Shown: piece by piece, positions 49,155 to 58,487 of the stretch
Position numbering within the stretch: position 1 is the first letter of the stretch
Layout of the letters: each line of letters opens with the position of its first letter
Notes under the pieces: model-generated
Told to the model about the DNA's origin: nothing
Seen by the model: only the letters and a program-made list of their open reading frames with translations
Databases searched by the model: none
Assembly (NCBI GenBank): GCA_963779805.1
Contig: CAVZZN010000012.1
Span: 558,001-622,000 of the forward strand
Direction of reading: 5' to 3'
Origin: CAIWHR01 sp963779805
GTDB taxonomy: Bacteria; Pseudomonadota; Gammaproteobacteria; Burkholderiales; Casimicrobiaceae
Length of the DNA stretch: 64,000 nt
Program-made: the position numbers and the translations under genes

Positions 49155-49685
49155 TCAGGCTTCTCCGATGGCGAGCGCGCCGAGCGCGCCGACGACGAAG
49201 AAGCTCGCGTTGTACACGGCGTGCACGATGCGTGGTGACGACGAACGCGTCGAGCGTCGAGCGCCGCAGCCACAGCACCAGCACGCCGGCGTAGATCAGC
49301 ATCGGCCACAGCGTGCGCACGACCTGCCGCCAGTCGCCCCCGATGCGATGCGCCCACGCGCCGAGCAACGCCACGACGACGATGCGCAACACGACGTGAC
49401 GCGGCGCGACGAGCCCCATGACCGACGCCACGGCGAGCATGACGGCCGTCTCGAGCGCGGGCGCGACCAGCAACGCGTACACGACGAAGCTCGCATCGAG
49501 CGCACCCGGCGGCGCGCCGCAGGGTATCGAGCCCAATCGCGACGAGCAGCGCGAACAGCGCGAGCGACGGGGACCACGGCGAGGAGCGAGGCCCGCCTGA
49601 TCGACGCCCCGCGTCCCGCGCCGATCGCGAGCCAGCGTGCCAGGCGATCGGCCGCCGTGATGCGCAGCCCCGGTGGCGCGGTCAC
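49155..49685 (-). CDS. CPBP-like multi-helix membrane protein (frameshifted)
   Basis: GGGAGG precedes GTG at 49685, then RITAADRLARWLAIGAGRG. After shifts near 49500 the helices SFVVYALLVAPALETAVMLA, VLRIVVVALLGAWAHRIGGD and LWPMLIYAGVLVLWLRRSTL appear. After another near 49235 the end is IVHAVYNASFFVVGALGALA. The H-A-x-Y-N-A-S element and an early acidic P-x-x-E-T helix recall CPBP/CAAX-protease-like proteins, but the EE motif is not evident. The call is tentative; a membrane protein is clear. Confidence 0.55.
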
Positions 49686-49866
49686 GTGCCCTCCCGCTCG
49701 CGCCCGTCCGCGAGGGTCGCCGCCACAACGCGCCCGCCCGTGCCGCGGCTGCGGAACGCGCTTCGCGGCCGTGACATCCAATGCCCCAGAGACCGCCGCA
49801 GGGAACATCGGGAACGCCGACGCCTGCGCCGGCTTCGGGGTCATGCACCGCACGGAGGAGATCATC

Positions 49867-50390
49867 ATGAACGTCGCAATCGTTTCGCTGCTCGCAGCAC
49901 TCGCTCTCGCATCGGCGCCCGCGTGGGCGCAGGGCGCGGCACCCACCGATCCGCAGATCGCGGCGATCGTCGTGGCCGCCAACCAGGTCGACATCGACGC
50001 CGGCAAGTATGCCAAGGCCCACGCGAAGAACAAGGAGGTCAGGGCCTTCGCGAACACCATGATCACGGATCACACGGGCGTGAACAAGCAGGCGAGCGCG
50101 CTCGTGAAGAAGCTCCACGTGAAGCCGGAGGCGAATCCGACGAGCGAGAGCCTGGTCGAGGGCGGCAAGCAGAATCTCGCCCAGTCTGAAGGGCCTCGAG
50201 GGCGCGGACGTTCGACCGTGCCTACGTCGACCACGAGGTCACGTATCATCAGAACGTGCTCGACGCGATCGACAAGACGCTCATCCCCAACGCGAAGAAC
50301 GCCGAGCTGAAGGCGCTCATCGAGAAGGTCCGTCCGGCGATCGCCGCGCACCTCGAGCACGCGCAGCACCTGAAGGCGAAGCTGGGCTAG
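49867..50390 (+). CDS. DUF4142 periplasmic protein (one frameshift)
   Basis: A signal peptide (ending APAWAQ) precedes the DUF4142 ferritin-like helices: IAAIVVAANQVDIDAGKYAK, VRAFANTMITDHTGVNKQAS and LVKKLHVKPE. After a frame change near 50195, FDRAYVDHEVTYHQNVLDAI and IAAHLEHAQHLKAKLG complete it. The conserved H/D/E residues in MITDHT and DHEVTYH are typical of the family. Function unproven. It heads a likely operon with a cupredoxin and an ECF sigma factor. Confidence 0.85.
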
Positions 50391-50445
50391 CATGAGCGCC
50401 AGGGAGGCATCGAGGGCCGGGACGGTGCAAGGTGGGGGTGAAACC

Positions 50446-50824
50446 ATGACAGCGCAGCGCAATGCAAGGCGGGGGGTCGTGCGGGCGAAACTCCTGCATG
50501 CCGTGCTGGCAACAGCATTGGCGGGATGCTTCGCGATCCCCGCGATCGCGACGGCTGCGGACCCGGTGCGCACCGTGGTGATCGAGGGCATGGCGTACCA
50601 GCCGCCGACGATCACGGTGCGACGCAACCAGCGCGTGGTGTGGGTCAATCGCGATCCTGTCCCGCACACCGTGACGGCCGCCGCGAACGCAGGCAAGCCG
50701 GCGTTCGATTCGGGCAGCATCGCCTCCGGGAACTCGTGGGCTTACGTGGCGCGCACGCCGGGCACGCTACGATTACGGCTGCAGCTTCCACCCGGGCATG
50801 AAGGCCCGCTTGATCGTCGAGTAG
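50446..50824 (+). CDS. Periplasmic cupredoxin-domain protein (one frameshift)
   Basis: GGTGGGGGTG precedes the ATG at 50446; an ATG at 50392, two bases after the previous stop, is the alternative. The signal peptide has an LAGC-like turn. The plastocyanin fold shows VVIEGMAYQPPTITVRRNQR, WVNRDPVPHTVTA with the first copper histidine. After a frame change near 50770, YDYGCSFHPGMKARLIVE supplies Cys, His and Met. All four type 1 copper ligands are present. It may transfer electrons or buffer copper. Confidence 0.85.
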
Positions 50825-50838
50825 GCCGGAGGCCCGGA

Positions 50839-51546
50839 ATGGATGCGCGCGCCACGCTGGAACCCACGGTCGCTCGTGTCGACACGTCCGCGGTCGACGA
50901 CGGCGCGGCGCTCGCGCGCCGGATCGCCGAGGGCGATCGCGGCGCGTTCGAGCAGCTGATGCGCCGCTACAACCGGCGGCTCTATCGCCTCGCGCGCGCC
51001 GTGCTGCGCAACGATGCCGATGCCGAAGACGCGTTGCAGGAGGCGTACATCGCCGCGTACCGAGGCATCGCGCGCTTTCGCGGCGACGCTGCCCTGTCGA
51101 CGTGGCTGTCGCGCCTGGTGTTGAACGAGTGCCTCGGACGGCGACGCCGCGAGGCGCGGCGCGACAACATCATCCCGATCAGCAGCGCGCCGCACGAGAC
51201 GGATCCCGACACCATGAGCAGCGACGATGCCGAAACGCCCGACACGGTCGCGATGCGCTCGCAGATGCGCTCGCTCATCGAGCGCAAGCTCGACGACCTG
51301 CCTGCGGACTTCCGCGTGGTGTTCGTCCTGCGCACGGTCGAGGAGATGACGGTGGAGGAAGTCGCGCAGGCGCTCGCGATTCCCGAAGCCACGGTGCGCA
51401 GCCGGCACTTCCGCGCACGCAGCCTGTTGCGCGCGTCGCTCGCGCAGGAGATCGATCTCGCCGAGCGCGACCTGTTCGAGTTCGGCGGCGCGCATTGCGA
51501 TCGCGTGGTCGCGCGCGTCATGGCGCGGCTCGCGGGCGAAAGCTGA
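50839..51546 (+). CDS. ECF-type RNA polymerase sigma factor
   Basis: The 235 residues have sigma-70 region 2 (FEQLMRRYNRRLYRLARAVL, then DAEDALQEAYIAAYRGIARF) and region 4 (LDDLPADFRVVFVLRTVEEM and AIPEATVRSRHFRARSLLRA). They are joined by an acidic linker with DPDTMSSDDAETP. It starts 14 bases after the cupredoxin stop. No anti-sigma gene follows: the next gene is on the other strand. It probably controls the DUF4142-cupredoxin cassette itself. Confidence 0.9.
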   Translation: MDARATLEPTVARVDTSAVDDGAALARRIAEGDRGAFEQLMRRYNRRLYRLARAVLRNDADAEDALQEAYIAAYRGIARFRGDAALSTWLSRLVLNECLGRRRREARRDNIIPISSAPHETDPDTMSSDDAETPDTVAMRSQMRSLIERKLDDLPADFRVVFVLRTVEEMTVEEVAQALAIPEATVRSRHFRARSLLRASLAQEIDLAERDLFEFGGAHCDRVVARVMARLAGES

Positions 51547-51626
51547 GCCCGGACCAGGCGGCAGCGGACCCGATCTGCGGTGGGCCGTCCGTTGCCGCGC
51601 GACCCCGGCACGCTATCGCCGCGTCG

Positions 51627-53070
51627 TCACGCTGCCCGCGCGAGCACGCTCGCCCGCTGCGCCCGCTCCGCGATCGCTCTCGCCATTCCGGGGAAGATCA
51701 CGGCGTGCGCGGGCGCGAGCGCGTGCCAGTACAGGAGGCCGCGCACGCCGGCGGGATGGAAGTACGCGGTGATCGCCACGCGCGTGCGCGTCGCGCCTTC
51801 GGGGATCACCACGAACTCGAGCGCCGCCGATCCCGGCATCTTCATCTCGGCGAGCAGCGATAGCCGACGGCCCGGATCGACGTCCATCACGCGCCAGCAA
51901 TCGACCACGTCGCCCGGCTTGAGATCGACGGGATCGGCGCGACCGCGGCGCAGGCCCACGCCGCCGATCCATTCGTCGGCGAGACCGCGCAGGCGCCACA
52001 GCCCGTCGAGGAAGTAGTAGCCGTTGCTGCCGCCGATCGCGGCGATCTCGTGCCAGACCGCCGCCGCAGGCGCTTGCGCCGTCGCTTCCGCGTGCATCGA
52101 CTTCGCGTAGAACGCGAAATCCGGACGATCGCGGCGATAGCGCATCGAGCCCTCGTTCCAGCGCGCCGGGGCCTGCTGCTCGCGCTCGGCCGCGAGCGCG
52201 GCACGCGCGGCTTCGGCGTAGGTCTTGAGCGGCAGCGGGATGAGCGCGCGGATCGCGTGCGTGTCGGCGACGACGTCGTGCTCGAGGCCTTCGATCAACG
52301 CCCGCGCGACGTTCGTGGGCACGGACGTCACGAGGTCGAGCCAGTACGAGGACAGGCGCGGTGTGAGCACCGGCACCGGCAGGATGGCCGGATGACGGCC
52401 GACGAGCGCGCCGAACTGGCGCATCAGCGTCTCGTAGGTCAGCACCTCGGGTCCGCCCACGTCGTAGATCCGGCCCGCGGCCGCGGGGAGCTCGGGCAGG
52501 CGCACGAGATACTCCAGCACGTCGTCGACCGCGATCGGCTGCGAGCGGGTGCGCACCCAGCGCGGCGTGATCATCGCGGGCAGATGGAACACGAGATCGC
52601 GGATCACCTCGAACGCGGCGGAGCCCGGACCGATGATGATGCCCGCGCGCAGCTCGGTGACCGGAACGGGGCCTTCGCGCAGGATCGCGCCCGTCTCGGC
52701 GCGCGAGGCGAGATGCGGCGACGACGCGCCCGGCGGCTGGATGCCGCCGAGATACACGATGCGCTGCACGCCCGCGGCTGCGGCCGCATCGCGGAAGTTG
52801 CGGGCGGCCGTCGCGGTCGAGATCGGGGAAGTCGCGTCCGGCCGCCATCGAGTGCACGAGGTAGTACGCGACGTCGATGCCTGCGAGCGCCGCCTGCAGC
52901 GTTGCGGGAGCGAGCGCATCTGCCGCGACGAGCTCGACACCGGTCCAGCCGCGCGCTTCGAGCGCACCGATGCGGCGCGCGGCGGCGCGTACGGCGTGTC
53001 CCTGCGCGAGGAGTCGGGGCACGAGATGCGTGCCGATGTAGCCGGTGGCGCCGAAGACCAGAGTGCGCAT
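51627..53070 (-). CDS. NAD(P)-binding SDR with DUF2867 domain (one frameshift)
   Basis: An atypical SDR N-terminal domain (LVFGATGYIGTHLVPRLLAQ, glycine motif GxTGYIG) is followed, after a shift near 52830, by AGVQRIVYLGGIQPPGASSP, GPVPVTELRAGIIIGPGSAA and IAVDDVLEYLVRLPELPAAA. A DUF2867 region follows: YYFLDGLWRLRGLADEWIGG, GDVVDCWRVMDVDPGRRLSL and YFHPAGVRGLLYWHALAPAH. This fusion is common in proteobacteria. A nucleotide-sugar or lipid-like substrate is unknown. About 480 residues. Confidence 0.85.
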
Positions 53071-53283
53071 GCGTCAGCTCGCTGCAGTTCGTCGGAAGGG
53101 TTGCGTGCGTCGCGACCGCGTGCGCCACGCTCGTCGTTCGGAGAGAGCGACGAGAGCACGCTCGCCGGCGGGCGCGAGCATACCGTCTGCCAGCCCCCAC
53201 TGGCGAATGGACAAACGCGATATCGCGCGCTCGACTGCAATCCTGCGGCTCGCGCACGGTCGAAGGGGGGTACCCCCGGCCAC

Positions 53284-53297
53284 CTGACTTTCGTCAA
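53284..53297 (+). promoter_or_regulatory. FNR/CRP-type binding site upstream of the PHA synthase gene
   Basis: CTGAC-TTTC-GTCAA matches the FNR/DNR-type palindrome TTGAC-N4-GTCAA at nine of ten positions. It lies 135 bases before the ATG of the PHA synthase gene. Apart from this motif nothing was recognised in 53071-53431. Confidence 0.35.
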
Positions 53298-53431
53298 GCG
53301 CCATCCGGGGCCCTCTGTCACCATGAGGATCGGGTGCACCGGAGCGACGTGATGCCCGAGTCGAACCGGCACCGGGAAGCCTTCCCTGCGTTTCCCGCAC
53401 GCGCCCGCCTTTGCGCCTTCCGGAGCCAGAA

Positions 53432-55360
53432 ATGAGGTCCGATTCCCGATCCGTCGAAACCCACCGCGCGCGCGCTGCACGTCCCGCCGCCCGCAGCCGC
53501 AAGCGTGCCGTTGCCCTCGCCGCACCCGCCGGCGCTGTCGCCCAGCGTGAAGCGAGCGCCGCTGCGCCCGGCGCAGTGCAGGCGCGCAGCGTCATGCCGC
53601 ATCAACTCGAGCCGGCATTCGTGCGCGACTCCTACGCCTCGACGGCGCTCGCCGAGATCATCGACCGCTCGGTGCACGGCGCCACGGCGCGCGTCACCGC
53701 CGGGTTGTCGCCGATGGCGGTTGCGGCGGCCTACCTCGACTGGGCCTCGAACCTCGCGTTCTCCCCCGGCAAGCAGCTCCAGCTCGTCGAGAAGGCATTC
53801 AAGAAGTCGCTGCGTCTTTGCACCTACGTGAGCCGGCGCATGGTGGCACGCGACGTTGCGCCCGCGATCGAACCCCTGCCGCAGGACCACCGCTTCGATC
53901 ATCCGTCATGGCAGGGCTGGCCCTACAACGTCGAGTACCAGTCGTTCCTGATGCTGCAGCAGTGGTGGTACAACGCCGTCACCGGCGTGCGCGGGGTCAC
54001 GCGCCAGCACGAGAGGATGACGCAGTTCGGTGCGCGCCAGCTCCTCGACGTCGTCTCGCCCTCGAACTCCCTGTGGACCAATCCGGTCGTGTTCGAGCGC
54101 ACGCTCGCGACTGCCGGCGTCAACCTCATGCAGGGCGTGCAGAATTTCCTCGAAGACCACGAGCGCAGGCTCGGTGGCCACAAGCCGGTGGGCGCCGAGC
54201 AGTTCCAGGTCGGGCGCAACCTCGCCATCACGCCGGGCAAGGTCGTGTATCGCAATCGCCTGATCGAGCTCATCCAGTACGCGCCCGCGACACCGCAGGT
54301 GCGGCCCGAGCCCGTGCTGATCGTTCCGGCGTGGATCATGAAGTACTACATCCTCGATCTCAGTCCCGCCAACTCGCTCGTGCGCTATCTCGTCGGCCAG
54401 GGCTACACGGTGTTCATGATCTCGTGGAAGAACCCGGGCCCGGAGGACCGCGACCTGTCCATGGAGCACTATCGCAAGCTCGGGGTCATGGATGCGCTGG
54501 AGGCGGTGAATGCCATCGTGCCGCAGCGCAAGGTGCACGCCGTCGGCTATTGCCTCGGCGGGACGCTGCTCGCGATCGCGGCGGCGGCGCTCGCGCGCGA
54601 TCGCGATACCCGCCTGCAGTCGACGTCGTTCTTCGCCGCGCAGACCGACTTCACGGAAGCCGGCGAGCTCATGCTCTTCATCAACGAAAGCCAGGTCACG
54701 TTCCTCGAGGACGTGATGTGGGAGCAAGGATTCCTCGACAGCCGGCAGATGGCGGGCGCCTTCCAGATGCTGCGTTCGAACGACCTCTTCTGGTCGCGCA
54801 TGGTGACCGAGTACCTCATGGGCGAGCGGCGGCCGATGACCGACCTGATGGCGTGGAACGCGGATGCGACCCGCATGCCGTATCGCATGCACAGCGAGTA
54901 CCTGCGCGGGCTGTTCCTCGACAACGACTTCACGGAGGGCAGGTACATGGCCGGCGGCAAGGCGGTCGCGCTGAACGACCTCACGCTCCCCCTGTTCGCG
55001 GTGGGCACCGAGGCCGACCACGTCGCACCGTGGCCGTCGGTGTACAAGTTCAATCTGCTCAGCGACACCGAGGTCACGTTCGCGCTCACCAACGGCGGGC
55101 ACAACGCCGGCATCGTGTCGGAACCGGGTCACGCTCACCGGCATTACCGCATCGCCACGAAGCGCGGCGACGACGCGTATGTCGATCCCGAGCTGTGGGT
55201 GGCCGAGGCGCAGGTGCACGAGGGCTCGTGGTGGCCGGCGTGGGTGCAATGGCTCGACGCCCACTCCGGTGCGCTGGCCGATCCGCCCGCGATGGGCGCG
55301 CCCGCCGCGGGCTACACGCCGCTCGGCGAAGCGCCCGGAACCTACGTGCGCCAGGACTGA
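53432..55360 (+). CDS. phaC: Poly-beta-hydroxybutyrate polymerase (class I-like PHA synthase)
   Basis: The 642-residue product has the PhaC N-terminal domain (NLAFSPGKQLQLVEKAFKKS, then SWQGWPYNVEYQSFLMLQQW) and the alpha/beta core. Core blocks are LIVPAWIMKYYILDLSPANS, VGQGYTVFMISWKNPGPEDR and lipase-like box GYCLGGTL with the catalytic Cys about residue 373. The catalytic Asp is in AVGTEADHVAPW and the His in NGGHNAG. ATG 53432 has GGAG upstream. This variant (with EGSWWPAWVQWLDAHSG at the end) occurs in stress loci separate from the phaCAB operon. No phaA/phaB is adjacent. Confidence 0.92.
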   Translation: MRSDSRSVETHRARAARPAARSRKRAVALAAPAGAVAQREASAAAPGAVQARSVMPHQLEPAFVRDSYASTALAEIIDRSVHGATARVTAGLSPMAVAAAYLDWASNLAFSPGKQLQLVEKAFKKSLRLCTYVSRRMVARDVAPAIEPLPQDHRFDHPSWQGWPYNVEYQSFLMLQQWWYNAVTGVRGVTRQHERMTQFGARQLLDVVSPSNSLWTNPVVFERTLATAGVNLMQGVQNFLEDHERRLGGHKPVGAEQFQVGRNLAITPGKVVYRNRLIELIQYAPATPQVRPEPVLIVPAWIMKYYILDLSPANSLVRYLVGQGYTVFMISWKNPGPEDRDLSMEHYRKLGVMDALEAVNAIVPQRKVHAVGYCLGGTLLAIAAAALARDRDTRLQSTSFFAAQTDFTEAGELMLFINESQVTFLEDVMWEQGFLDSRQMAGAFQMLRSNDLFWSRMVTEYLMGERRPMTDLMAWNADATRMPYRMHSEYLRGLFLDNDFTEGRYMAGGKAVALNDLTLPLFAVGTEADHVAPWPSVYKFNLLSDTEVTFALTNGGHNAGIVSEPGHAHRHYRIATKRGDDAYVDPELWVAEAQVHEGSWWPAWVQWLDAHSGALADPPAMGAPAAGYTPLGEAPGTYVRQD

Positions 55361-55391
55361 ACGCGTGGCGAGCGCGACGCCGGTCGAGGCC

Positions 55392-56504
55392 ATGATGGAA
55401 CGGGCACCCGCAAGCCCGTCGAAGCCGCCTGCGAGGCCGTCGGCCCACGGCATGTCGTCGGCCGCGAAGGAGCGCGCCGCGTTCCTGTCCCGCCCGGAGA
55501 GCTACGGTGCGTCGGTCACCGCGGTCGACGCCATCGAGACGCACATGTCGCGGCTGTTCCTGACCGCGCAGGAGGCGTGGAAGCTCAAGAAGCCCGTGCG
55601 CGCGTCGGGCCTCGATCTCACCACGACGGCTGCGCGCCGGCGCAACGCCGAGCAGGAGCTCATGCTCAACCGCCGCCTCGCGCCCGACGTCTACCGCGAG
55701 GTGGTGGCGCTGCGGCGCAAGCCCGACGGCACGCTGCAGCTCGACGGCACGGGGCCCGCCGTGGACTGGCTCGTGCGCATGCGTCGCCTGCCCGGCGCGC
55801 TGATGCTCGATCGCATGCTCGCGCAGGATCGCGTCAGCGCCGCCGCGATCGATGCGCTCGTCGCGGTCCTGTGCCGCTTCCATGCCACCGCGGAGCGCGT
55901 TGCCATCACCCCCGATGCGTACGTCGAGCGCTTTCGCGCGGCGATCGACGAGAACGAGCGCGAGCTCGCCGACGCGCGCTACGATCTTCCGCTCGGCGAG
56001 GTGCACGCCGTGCACGCGCAGCAACGGGCCGCGCTCGCCGCGTGCGATGCGCTGCTGCGCTCGCGCGCGGCGGAAGGGCGGGTGGTCGAAGCGCACGGCG
56101 ACCTGCGGCCGGAGCACGTGTGCCTCGAATCGCCGCCGGTCGTCATCGATTGCCTCGACTTCAGCCGCGCGCTGCGCGAGCTCGATCCTGCCGACGAGAT
56201 CGCTTTTCTCGCGCTCGAATGCGAGCGCCTTGGCGCGCCCGTGCAAGCACGCATGCTGCTCGAGCGCTATTGCGCGGCTGCCAACGACCCGGTCGCGCCC
56301 GCGCTGCTCGATTTCTACGCGAGCTTCAGGGCGGGCGTGCGGGCACGGCTTGCCATCCACCATCTCGCCGATCCCGCGCTGCGCCAGCCGAAGTGGCGCA
56401 CGCTCGCGCTCACCTACCTGCAGCTTGCGCAGCAGCACCTCGCGCGCCGCGATCCTGCGGCGGATTACGCCTCGAGCAACGCGACGATCGAGCCGTCGTC
56501 GTGA
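55392..56504 (+). CDS. Aminoglycoside-phosphotransferase-like protein (AAA-less kinase homologue)
   Basis: The 370 residues contain the APH-fold active site VVEAHGDLRPEHVCLE (HGDLRPxH) and VIDCLDFSRALRELDPADE, with the metal-binding D-x-x-D-F. Nearer the N-terminus ETHMSRLFLTAQEAWKLKKP and REVVALRRKPDG are typical of COG2187 proteins. Those often carry a C-terminal P-loop kinase; here the protein ends in LQLAQQHLARRDP without it. ATG 55392 is preferred, but GTG at 55365, four bases after the phaC stop, is possible. Its 3' end overlaps the convergent PRPP synthetase gene by 40 bases. Confidence 0.8.
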   Translation: MMERAPASPSKPPARPSAHGMSSAAKERAAFLSRPESYGASVTAVDAIETHMSRLFLTAQEAWKLKKPVRASGLDLTTTAARRRNAEQELMLNRRLAPDVYREVVALRRKPDGTLQLDGTGPAVDWLVRMRRLPGALMLDRMLAQDRVSAAAIDALVAVLCRFHATAERVAITPDAYVERFRAAIDENERELADARYDLPLGEVHAVHAQQRAALAACDALLRSRAAEGRVVEAHGDLRPEHVCLESPPVVIDCLDFSRALRELDPADEIAFLALECERLGAPVQARMLLERYCAAANDPVAPALLDFYASFRAGVRARLAIHHLADPALRQPKWRTLALTYLQLAQQHLARRDPAADYASSNATIEPSS

Positions 56505-57448
56505 AGACAGCGCAGGGCCGCGCCCAGGAGCGGTGCGGTGTCGAGCACCGTGAGCTTGCGCCCGAGCGGCGCTTCGACCGCGCAGCGCGGCGCGACCGTG
56601 TCGGTGACCAGGATGCGATCGACCGGCGCGTCGCCGAGCGTCGCGTTCGCGGCCGCAGCGAAGACGCCGTGGGTCGCGGTCGCGATGATGCGCGCGGCAC
56701 CGCGCGCCTTGCACGCGGCGGCCGCGCGGGCGATCGTCGTGCCGCCGCTGATGAGATCGTCGACGATCAGCGCCGTCCGGCCGTCGACGTCGCCGACGAA
56801 AGCGTCGCCCGTCACCACGCCCGCGCTGCGGTATTTCTCGGCGAAACCGGCGCCGACGCAGCGGCCCAGTTCGCGCGCCAGGCGCTGGCGCAGCGCTTCG
56901 GCCCGCTTGATGCCGCCGGCATCGGGCGACACGACCACCACCTCGGCCTCGCCGAGGAGCGGGACCAGATGCCGGACGAAGAGGCCTGCCGCCTCGAGGT
57001 GCGTCGTCCGGCAGCGGAAGGCGTTCTCGAACGCGGCGAGATTGTGCACGTCGATCGTTACCATGACGTCGGTGCCGACGGCCTCGAAGAGCTCGGCGAC
57101 GTAGCGCGTGCTGACCGGATCGCGCGCCTTGGTGCGCCGGTCCTTGCGGGCGTACGCGAGATACGGGCACACGGCCATGATGCGGGCGGCTCCCGCATCG
57201 CGCAGCGTGCCGATCAGCAGCAGCATGCGCACGAGCTTGTCGTTGGCGCTCTGGCCGGCATCGCCGTAAAGCGAGTGCACGAGGGCCACGTCGCGGCCGC
57301 GTACGCTTGCGAGCGGTCGCGCCTTGTGCTCGCCGTCCTCGAAGTCGCGCTCCTCGAGCGGCGCGAGGGCCACCCCGGCATGCTGCGCGACCCGCGCAGC
57401 GTAAGCCGCGCTGGCAGCGGGTGCGTACACGAGCAGCTCGTCGCGCAT
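56465..57448 (-). CDS. Ribose-phosphate pyrophosphokinase
   Basis: This 327-residue PRPP synthetase homologue makes PRPP from ribose 5-phosphate and ATP. Visible blocks are LVYAPAASAAYAARVAQHAG and VHSLYGDAGQSANDKLVRML. The flexible loop is YARKDRRTKARDPVSTRYVA, then TIDVHNLAAFENAF and VVSPDAGGIKRAEALRQRL. The PRPP loop is ALIVDDLISGGTTI. ATG at 57448 (MRDELLVYAP) has GTGAGGTGAG upstream. It differs from the housekeeping Prs in loop composition. It is divergent from the DHH gene by 56 bases and likely shares a promoter region with it. Confidence 0.9.
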   Translation of the reverse strand: MRDELLVYAPAASAAYAARVAQHAGVALAPLEERDFEDGEHKARPLASVRGRDVALVHSLYGDAGQSANDKLVRMLLLIGTLRDAGAARIMAVCPYLAYARKDRRTKARDPVSTRYVAELFEAVGTDVMVTIDVHNLAAFENAFRCRTTHLEAAGLFVRHLVPLLGEAEVVVVSPDAGGIKRAEALRQRLARELGRCVGAGFAEKYRSAGVVTGDAFVGDVDGRTALIVDDLISGGTTIARAAAACKARGAARIIATATHGVFAAAANATLGDAPVDRILVTDTVAPRCAVEAPLGRKLTVLDTAPLLGAALRCLHDDGSIVALLEA

Positions 57449-57504
57449 CGATCTCACCTCACGCAAGCGGATGGGCTCCGGCCGCACCGGTGCCCACGAC
57501 AGTC

Positions 57505-58470
57505 ATGACCAGCTACGACGTCTTCAACGGCGATGCCGATGGGCTGTGCGCGCTGCATCAGCTCCGGCTCGCCGATCCGCGCGAGGCCGTGCTCGTCACC
57601 GGCGTGAAGCGCGACATCGCGTTGCTGCAGCGCGTGGATGCCCGCGCGGGCGATCGCGTCACCGTTTGCGACGTCTCGCTCGACACCAACCGCACCGCGC
57701 TGCTCGCGCTGCTGCAGCACGACGTGGCGGTGGAGTACTTCGATCATCATCACGCGGGCGAGATCCCCTCCGACGCGCGCCTTCACGCGCACATCGACAC
57801 CGCGCCGGACTCCTGCACCGCCACGATCGTCGATCGCGCGCTCGGCGGCCGGCATCGCGCGTGGGCGATCGTCGCCGCCTTCGGGGACAACCTCGCGGCA
57901 ACCGCGCGCCGGCTCGCGGCGACGCTCGCGCTCGGCGAGCCCGAGATCGATGCGCTGAAGGCGCTCGGCGAGGATCTCGCGTACAACGCGTACGGCGACA
58001 CCGAGGCCGACCTCGTCATCGCGCCCGCGGACCTGTATCGGCTCATGCGCCCGCACGCGAGTCCGTTCGGATTCCTCGCGCGCGAAACGATCTGGCGGCG
58101 CATTCGCAGCGTGCGCCACGAGGACGCGGAGCGCGCGCGAGCGATCGCGCCGCTCTCGCGCGTACCCGGCGCTGCGGTCGTGCGCCTGCCGGCAGCCGCA
58201 TGGAGCCGCCGCGTGCACGGCATCATCGCCAACGAGCTCGCGACCCGCGATCCGGACTGCGCGCATGCGGTGCTTACCCAGAACGCGGACGGCAGTTATC
58301 TCGTGAGCGTGCGCGCGCCGCTCGCCCGGCCGCAGGGCGCGGGCGAGCTTTGCCGTGCGTTCGCAGGGGGTGGGCGTGCGGCTGCGGCCGGCGTGAACGC
58401 GCTGCCCGCGGCCGAGCTCGATCGCTTCGTGCAGACGTTCGCGACCGCGTTCAGGCATCCGCGCCCCTAA
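57505..58470 (+). CDS. DHH-family phosphoesterase
   Basis: The 321-residue DHH superfamily protein has NGDADGLCALHQLRLADPRE (first metal motif), TVCDVSLDTNRTAL and VEYFDHHHAGEIP (DHH motif). SCTATIVDRALGGRHRAWAI and a C-terminal DHHA1-like segment with GAGELCRAFAGGGRAAAAGV follow. It cleaves phosphodiester or pyrophosphate bonds of small nucleotides or modifies sugar phosphates. Together with the PRPP synthetase and the phosphoribosyltransferase on either side it suggests a nucleotide or ribose-phosphate salvage unit. The ATG follows a run CCCACGACAGTC with no strong ribosome site. Confidence 0.88.
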   Translation: MTSYDVFNGDADGLCALHQLRLADPREAVLVTGVKRDIALLQRVDARAGDRVTVCDVSLDTNRTALLALLQHDVAVEYFDHHHAGEIPSDARLHAHIDTAPDSCTATIVDRALGGRHRAWAIVAAFGDNLAATARRLAATLALGEPEIDALKALGEDLAYNAYGDTEADLVIAPADLYRLMRPHASPFGFLARETIWRRIRSVRHEDAERARAIAPLSRVPGAAVVRLPAAAWSRRVHGIIANELATRDPDCAHAVLTQNADGSYLVSVRAPLARPQGAGELCRAFAGGGRAAAAGVNALPAAELDRFVQTFATAFRHPRP

Positions 58471-58487
58471 CCGATCATCGCCGACGA

